DNA of 20,181 nt. Origin: Fulvivirga aurantia. GTDB taxonomy: Bacteria > Bacteroidota > Bacteroidia > Cytophagales > Cyclobacteriaceae. This document shows, one piece after another, positions 16,349 through 20,181 of this stretch. The stretch's first letter is position 1. The number at the start of each line of letters is the position of its first letter. The notes under the pieces were generated by a model, which saw nothing but the letters and a program-made list of their open reading frames with translations, did not search any database and had not been told where the DNA came from. The position numbers and the translations under genes were made by a program. Location: NCBI RefSeq assembly GCF_009711475.1, contig NZ_SMMD01000928.1:1-20181 (forward strand), in the 5' to 3' direction.

Positions 16349-16405
16349 AACAAAGGCCAACCTTTTACATTTTCTTAACTCATAAAACGAATACGCAAAA
16401 TCTTC

Positions 16406-16413
16406 TATTTTTG
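16406..16413 (+). promoter_or_regulatory. -7 promoter element of priA
   Basis: TATTTTTG is an exact match to the Bacteroidota -7 consensus TAnnTTTG. It ends 6 bases before the ATG at 16420, so transcription would begin at or very near the start codon (leaderless or nearly so). No good -33 TTG is seen at the usual distance. The same 12-mer TATTTTTGCCAC occurs before the lipoprotein gene at 18990. Confidence 0.6.
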
Positions 16414-16419
16414 CCACTG

Positions 16420-18936
16420 ATGTCTCAATTAGAACTCAATCCTCAAACAGACGAAACTCGCACCACATATTTTGCCGATGTGGTATTGCCGGTACCCATA
16501 CCAAGGATGTTTACCTATCGTGTTCCTGTCGAACTCAATGAGACAATAGAAATTGGCAGTAGAGTAATAGTACAGTTTGGTTCTCGAAAGATCCTCACAG
16601 GAGTAATAGGTAATATCCATGAAACACCACCTGCAAAGTATGAGGCGAAGTACATTTTAGAGCTACTTGATGAAGAGCCGGTCATGCATGAGGAGCAAAT
16701 TAATCTTATGCAATGGATTGCCGACTATTACATGTGTACGATTGGTGAAGTACTCAACGTAGCTTTGCCCTCTGGTTTAAAACTGAGCAGCGAATCTCGT
16801 GTGCAGCTACATCCACATTTTGATTATTACGAGTCTGAAGCCACTTTCAGCGACCAGGAAGAGGTAGTGATAGAATCACTGCAAAAAAACGAGTCGCTTA
16901 CCTACACGGAGATTGGTAAATTGTTGAATATCAAAACAGTTTATAGTCTTATCAAGTCTTTGGTGTACAAAGAGGCGATTATCATTTTTGAAGAAGTAAA
17001 AGAGAAGTACAAGCCAAAAAAAGAGAAAAGAATACGGCTTACTCAAGCCATCGCTGAGAACAAAACACTTTTAGAAAGTACGTTTGAGCAAGTTGCCAAT
17101 CAGCCAAAGCAAGAAGAGGTATTACTATATTACTTACAACATGTTCCTGTTTACAACAGCCCTGAGTTAAACGAGCAGGGACTTATAAAAAATCAATTTA
17201 ACAGCGCAGGGCTTTCTGCGTCTTCTATCAAAACTCTGGTTAAAAATAACATTTTAGAAGAGTTTGAAGTGATCATATCACGCTTTGATAATTTCAAAAA
17301 AGAGCTTAAAGAAGTCACTCTTTCTGAGAAACAGCAGCAAGTTAAAGAAAGTATACACGAAATTTTTTCTGAAAAGACAACGGCTCTTCTTCATGGCATC
17401 ACGGGAAGTGGCAAAACAGAAATTTACATTTCCCTGATCAAAGAAGCCCTGGAAAGTGGAAACCAAGTATTATACTTATTGCCGGAAATTGCCCTAACGA
17501 CACAGATTGTCGTAAGGTTGAGGAAAATATTTGGTGACAAAATGGGTGTATACCATTCCAAATTCTCAGACAATGAGCGTGTAGAAGTTTGGAAAGGGGT
17601 GCTTTCAGGCCGCTACCAGTTTGTGATTGGGGTTCGCTCCTCTGTATTTCTACCTTTCGATAACCTCGGCTTGATCATCGTGGATGAAGAACATGAGTCA
17701 TCATACAAGCAATACGACCCGGCCCCAAGGTATAATGCCAAGGATGTCGCTCAGGTGATTGCTAAAAAGCAGCACGCCAAAGTATTATTAGGTTCAGCCA
17801 CACCTTCCATTGAGTCTTACCATTTAGCACAAAGTGGCAAATACGGCCTGGTAGAACTCAATGAACGCTATGGCGCTGGCGAGTTGCCAAAGTTTGAGAT
17901 AGCAGATATGCTTAAAGAACGTGCTAAGAAGACGGTTAAGGGCGAGTTCTCTTCTGTACTTATCAACGCTATTGATCAAACCCTCGAGCAAAAAGAGCAG
18001 GTTATTATTTTTCAAAACAGAAGAGGCTACTCACCATTTATCTCCTGCGAACAGTGCGGATGGATACCAAAATGCAACAATTGCGCGGTGAGCCTCACTT
18101 ATCACCAATACAAATCTGAGATTCGCTGTCATTATTGCGGTTATAAAGAACCAATGCCCTCGGCTTGTGAGGCCTGCGGCTCTACAGCACTCAAAACTAT
18201 GGGCTTTGGCACAGAAAAGCTGGAAGAAGAGTTATCATTGCTTTTCCCTCAGGCAAAAATCCAGCGCATGGACCTTGACACCACAAGGCGAAAGCACAGT
18301 TACGAAAATATCATAAGCGATTTCGAATCAGGGCATATTGATATCCTTGTCGGCACACAAATGGTAAGTAAAGGCCTCGATTTCGACAAAGTAAACCTGG
18401 TAGGTATTGTTGATATTGATCGCATGCTACACTTCCCTGACTTCAGGTCTTTTGAGCGTACTTTTTATCTTTCTACCCAGGTAAGTGGCCGTGCCGGAAG
18501 AAGAGATAAAAAAGGCTTGGTTGTAATACAAACCAAAAATAAAGATCAGGCCATATTACACGACATTGTCAATTATAGATACAAGGCTTTTTTCACAAAA
18601 GAAATACAAGAGCGCGAAGCACATGATTACCCTCCTTTTGTTCGTTTAATAAAAGTAACGATTAAAAGCAAAGACCCTCAAATAACTCAAACAGCTGCTT
18701 ATAAACTTGGCAACCTTCTCAAAGAGCAGCTTGGAGCATCCCGTATTCTGGGTCCGGAAGAACCGGTGATTTCTAAAATAAGAAACGAATATTTAAGAGA
18801 GATTTGGGTAAAGCTAGAACGTGCTAAAATAGATCTTAATAAGGCGAAAGACATCATTGAAACACTTTCACTTGAGGTAAGTAATTATAAAGACTTGAAA
18901 GGAACGCGCATAGTTTTTGATGTAGATCCGTATTAA
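16420..18936 (+). CDS. priA: Primosomal protein N' (replication restart helicase PriA)
   Basis: This 838-residue ATP-dependent 3'-5' DNA helicase reloads the replisome at stalled forks. In order: an N-terminal 3'-DNA-binding domain (DVVLPVPIPRMFTYRVP), a winged-helix region near 150-200, and helicase lobe 1 with Walker A GITGSGKT (Lys332) and Walker B DEEH (422-425). Eight zinc-binding cysteines follow (543, 546, 552, 555, 570, 573, 583, 586), then lobe 2 with motif VI SGRAGR (689-694), and a C-terminal domain. All signature residues are intact. It is about 100 residues longer than E. coli PriA (732), mostly in the region before Walker A, as is common in Bacteroidota. The frame could begin at a TTG at 16411, but the ATG at 16420 is preferred because 16411 lies inside the -7 element. 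Confidence 0.97.
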   Translation: MSQLELNPQTDETRTTYFADVVLPVPIPRMFTYRVPVELNETIEIGSRVIVQFGSRKILTGVIGNIHETPPAKYEAKYILELLDEEPVMHEEQINLMQWIADYYMCTIGEVLNVALPSGLKLSSESRVQLHPHFDYYESEATFSDQEEVVIESLQKNESLTYTEIGKLLNIKTVYSLIKSLVYKEAIIIFEEVKEKYKPKKEKRIRLTQAIAENKTLLESTFEQVANQPKQEEVLLYYLQHVPVYNSPELNEQGLIKNQFNSAGLSASSIKTLVKNNILEEFEVIISRFDNFKKELKEVTLSEKQQQVKESIHEIFSEKTTALLHGITGSGKTEIYISLIKEALESGNQVLYLLPEIALTTQIVVRLRKIFGDKMGVYHSKFSDNERVEVWKGVLSGRYQFVIGVRSSVFLPFDNLGLIIVDEEHESSYKQYDPAPRYNAKDVAQVIAKKQHAKVLLGSATPSIESYHLAQSGKYGLVELNERYGAGELPKFEIADMLKERAKKTVKGEFSSVLINAIDQTLEQKEQVIIFQNRRGYSPFISCEQCGWIPKCNNCAVSLTYHQYKSEIRCHYCGYKEPMPSACEACGSTALKTMGFGTEKLEEELSLLFPQAKIQRMDLDTTRRKHSYENIISDFESGHIDILVGTQMVSKGLDFDKVNLVGIVDIDRMLHFPDFRSFERTFYLSTQVSGRAGRRDKKGLVVIQTKNKDQAILHDIVNYRYKAFFTKEIQEREAHDYPPFVRLIKVTIKSKDPQITQTAAYKLGNLLKEQLGASRILGPEEPVISKIRNEYLREIWVKLERAKIDLNKAKDIIETLSLEVSNYKDLKGTRIVFDVDPY

Positions 18937-18971
18937 TTGCTAAATAAGAAACTACAATCAATCTCAATCCT

Positions 18972-18979
18972 TATTTTTG
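18972..18979 (+). promoter_or_regulatory. -7 promoter element of the DUF6452-like lipoprotein gene
   Basis: TATTTTTG matches TAnnTTTG exactly and ends 10 bases before the ATG at 18990. Only 53 bp separate priA from this gene, so this element gives the lipoprotein/outer-membrane pair its own transcription start. No -33 TTG was found at the normal spacing. Confidence 0.6.
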
Positions 18980-18989
18980 CCACCGTTTT

Positions 18990-19634
18990 ATGAAAAGATT
19001 CACTGACGTATTACTTGTAGTTTTATTGAGTCTTGGTGCTCTCGTAGCTTGTGAAGACAATGAGCTTGAAATAGATGGAAAGACACCATCAATTAGAGCT
19101 AAATTTATCAATGCCGATAGTTTAAACTATTTAGACTCAGTGACTACGATACTTAGCGCACAAATCACGGATATTGATGATAGTGTATTTATACTAGATT
19201 CACTTGTTCAGGCTGGTGATTCAACTGACTACACACAAAATTTTGAAACTTTAGAAGATTTAAAAAGCGAGTTAAGTGCAGAAAGAAGTGATTTCAATCA
19301 AATCAAAACGCTAATAAACTCCGGTGATGTCAAACTTGATCTTATCACCGGTTTCGGAGCTGAAGCTGAGTTGCTTTTTGAAGACAGTGCAACGGCTTAC
19401 AGGCTGCCTTTAAATATTAATAGTGATATTTCTGAGTTTTTGATAAAAATAGAAAACATGAGCCATGGCGTAAGCTTTATTTACGACCGCGATACAGTAG
19501 TAGCCGAAGGCAAGATCTTTATCGAAGCAACAAACATTAAAGTAAGAGACATCAATGTATTTGATAGTGTGAGATTCCCATGTGACACCCTAAATTGCAA
19601 CAGCAATGAAGCTTCGATTACTTTATACTTTTAG
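18990..19634 (+). CDS. Lipoprotein of unknown function (possibly DUF6452 family)
   Basis: This 214-residue protein has a lipoprotein signal peptide and lipobox LVAC (Cys21), followed by an acidic stretch (EDNELEID) like that of exported Bacteroidota lipoproteins. The middle has a charged helical segment (LEDLKSELSAERSDFNQIK). The second half is beta-rich with 'YRLPLNINSDISEFLIKI' and 'FIYDRDTVVAEGKIFIEATNI', and a late Cys pair (PCDTLNC). The LPLN segment, the following strand order and the gene's place directly before a DUF6048-like gene suggest DUF6452, whose members often sit beside DUF6048; the sequence match itself is weak. Its 3' end overlaps the next gene by 29 bp. Confidence 0.75.
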   Translation: MKRFTDVLLVVLLSLGALVACEDNELEIDGKTPSIRAKFINADSLNYLDSVTTILSAQITDIDDSVFILDSLVQAGDSTDYTQNFETLEDLKSELSAERSDFNQIKTLINSGDVKLDLITGFGAEAELLFEDSATAYRLPLNINSDISEFLIKIENMSHGVSFIYDRDTVVAEGKIFIEATNIKVRDINVFDSVRFPCDTLNCNSNEASITLYF

Positions 19635-20181
19635 TCTCGTCTTGGCATTATCAGTAGGGTCACTATCAGCACAAGATAATGATTCTACCAAGGTTACTAA
19701 TGCAAAAACCTCTGGAATCGAGCTTGCTTTTGATTATGGAAAATTATTTACACTCGCTTCAGATTTTGAATCTAAATATCAGGGTAGTATCGGCTACAGA
19801 TATAAGAATAAAGTAGTAATTACTTTCAGAGCGGGCAGTGCAAAACTTGACCCTCAAAATGCTTATGAAAACGGCACTTATTCTTCAGAAGGCGAGTTTG
19901 GTGTAGTATCACTCAATTACTTATTACCAATAGACGCTACCAACACCCTATTTCTTGGGCTTGGTTATGGTCTAAGCATGTATAAGGACAGCTACAGCTA
20001 TTCACTCAGTAGCTCAATTTGGCCAACTTTGTCAGATTCTGACAGGCGCAGTGATCTACAAGCTGATTGGTTTGAATTAATCATCGGATCAGAAAAGAGG
20101 CTTAAAAGAAGCAACTTCTATTTAGGTGGGCTCTTTATAGTGAGAAAGCTCAATGATTATGACCAACTAAAACCTATAGAA
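19606..20181 (+). CDS. Outer-membrane beta-barrel protein, DUF6048-like (3' truncated by window)
   Basis: The open frame from the ATG at 19606 runs off the window end, giving 192 residues without a stop. The signal peptide is clear (MKLRLLY, hydrophobic core, cleavage after LSA at residue 22). The mature part alternates short amphipathic strands: 'GIELAFDYGKLFTL', 'GSIGYRYKNKVVITFRAG', 'TLFLGLGYGLSMYKDSYSY', and 'LQADWFELIIGSEKRLKRSNFYLGGLF'. The latter (W-x-E-L-x-x-G-x-E followed by NFYLG) is what I recall for DUF6048. It is predicted to be an outer-membrane barrel. The start lies 29 bp inside the preceding lipoprotein gene in another frame. No later ATG would keep the signal peptide, so the overlap is real and suggests coupled translation. 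Confidence 0.8.
   Translation, partial: MKLRLLYTFSLVLALSVGSLSAQDNDSTKVTNAKTSGIELAFDYGKLFTLASDFESKYQGSIGYRYKNKVVITFRAGSAKLDPQNAYENGTYSSEGEFGVVSLNYLLPIDATNTLFLGLGYGLSMYKDSYSYSLSSSIWPTLSDSDRRSDLQADWFELIIGSEKRLKRSNFYLGGLFIVRKLNDYDQLKPIE

Noticed and set aside
16352..16366. AAAGG-CCAA-CCTTT hairpin after the AlbA_2 gene as a terminator
   Set aside because: Only 5 bp of stem and no sustained T-run follow; too weak to call.
16411..16419. TTG start nine bases upstream for priA
   Set aside because: The TTG lies in the -7 element TATTTTTG and an ATG follows directly with normal distance to the conserved N-terminal motif.
1..20181. CRISPR arrays, tRNA/rRNA genes, toxin-antitoxin or defence islands
   Set aside because: No spaced direct repeats, no cloverleaf or rRNA-like stretches, and no recognisable defence or toxin genes were found. 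The AlbA_2 protein alone is not enough to claim a defence system.

Overview
The window looks like ordinary chromosome of a member of the Bacteroidota, most likely Cytophagales. The evidence is the protein families present (GSCFA, 2TM, DUF2461, probable DUF6452/DUF6048, Bacteroidota-type GAF and helical-repeat proteins), the lack of Shine-Dalgarno sequences, TAnnTTTG-type -7 promoter elements close to start codons, and AT-rich DNA. No tRNA, rRNA, CRISPR array, phage gene or complete insertion sequence was seen. All family names come from reading the sequence; no database search was run.

Left part (1-8459): the 3' end of a YitT-type membrane protein gene converges on an outer-membrane beta-barrel gene. 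A two-gene unit follows (DUF2461 plus a small membrane protein). It converges on a membrane-anchored class III nucleotide cyclase, which is divergent from a large GAF-domain protein. A 2TM protein, a secreted protein of unknown function, a TfoX-N protein and a VOC protein follow. Four convergent junctions here are packed between -4 and +3 bp and show no terminator. A strong hairpin terminator lies between the VOC and TfoX-N genes and fixes the start of the latter.

Middle (8460-12505): an intergenic region with a palindrome and helically phased short repeats precedes a 486-residue helical protein. This gene converges on a FabF-type ketosynthase. Only 8 bp upstream of the fabF start is a 149-bp palindromic element with perfect 19-bp terminal inverted repeats, which looks like a MITE. 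Divergent from fabF is an acidic lipoprotein gene closed by a clear intrinsic terminator.

Right part (12566-20181): a co-directional run of GSCFA protein, DUF255 (thioredoxin plus alpha/alpha-barrel) protein, an AlbA_2/winged-helix protein, the primosomal helicase PriA, a lipoprotein (DUF6452-like) and the start of a DUF6048-like outer-membrane protein cut by the window end. priA and the lipoprotein gene share the 12-mer TATTTTTGCCAC next to their starts, suggesting very short or absent leaders.

No clearly new multi-gene system is visible. The best leads are the palindromic element at the fabF start, the cyclase with atypical purine-selecting residues divergent from a GAF protein, and the overlapping lipoprotein/outer-membrane pair at the right edge.
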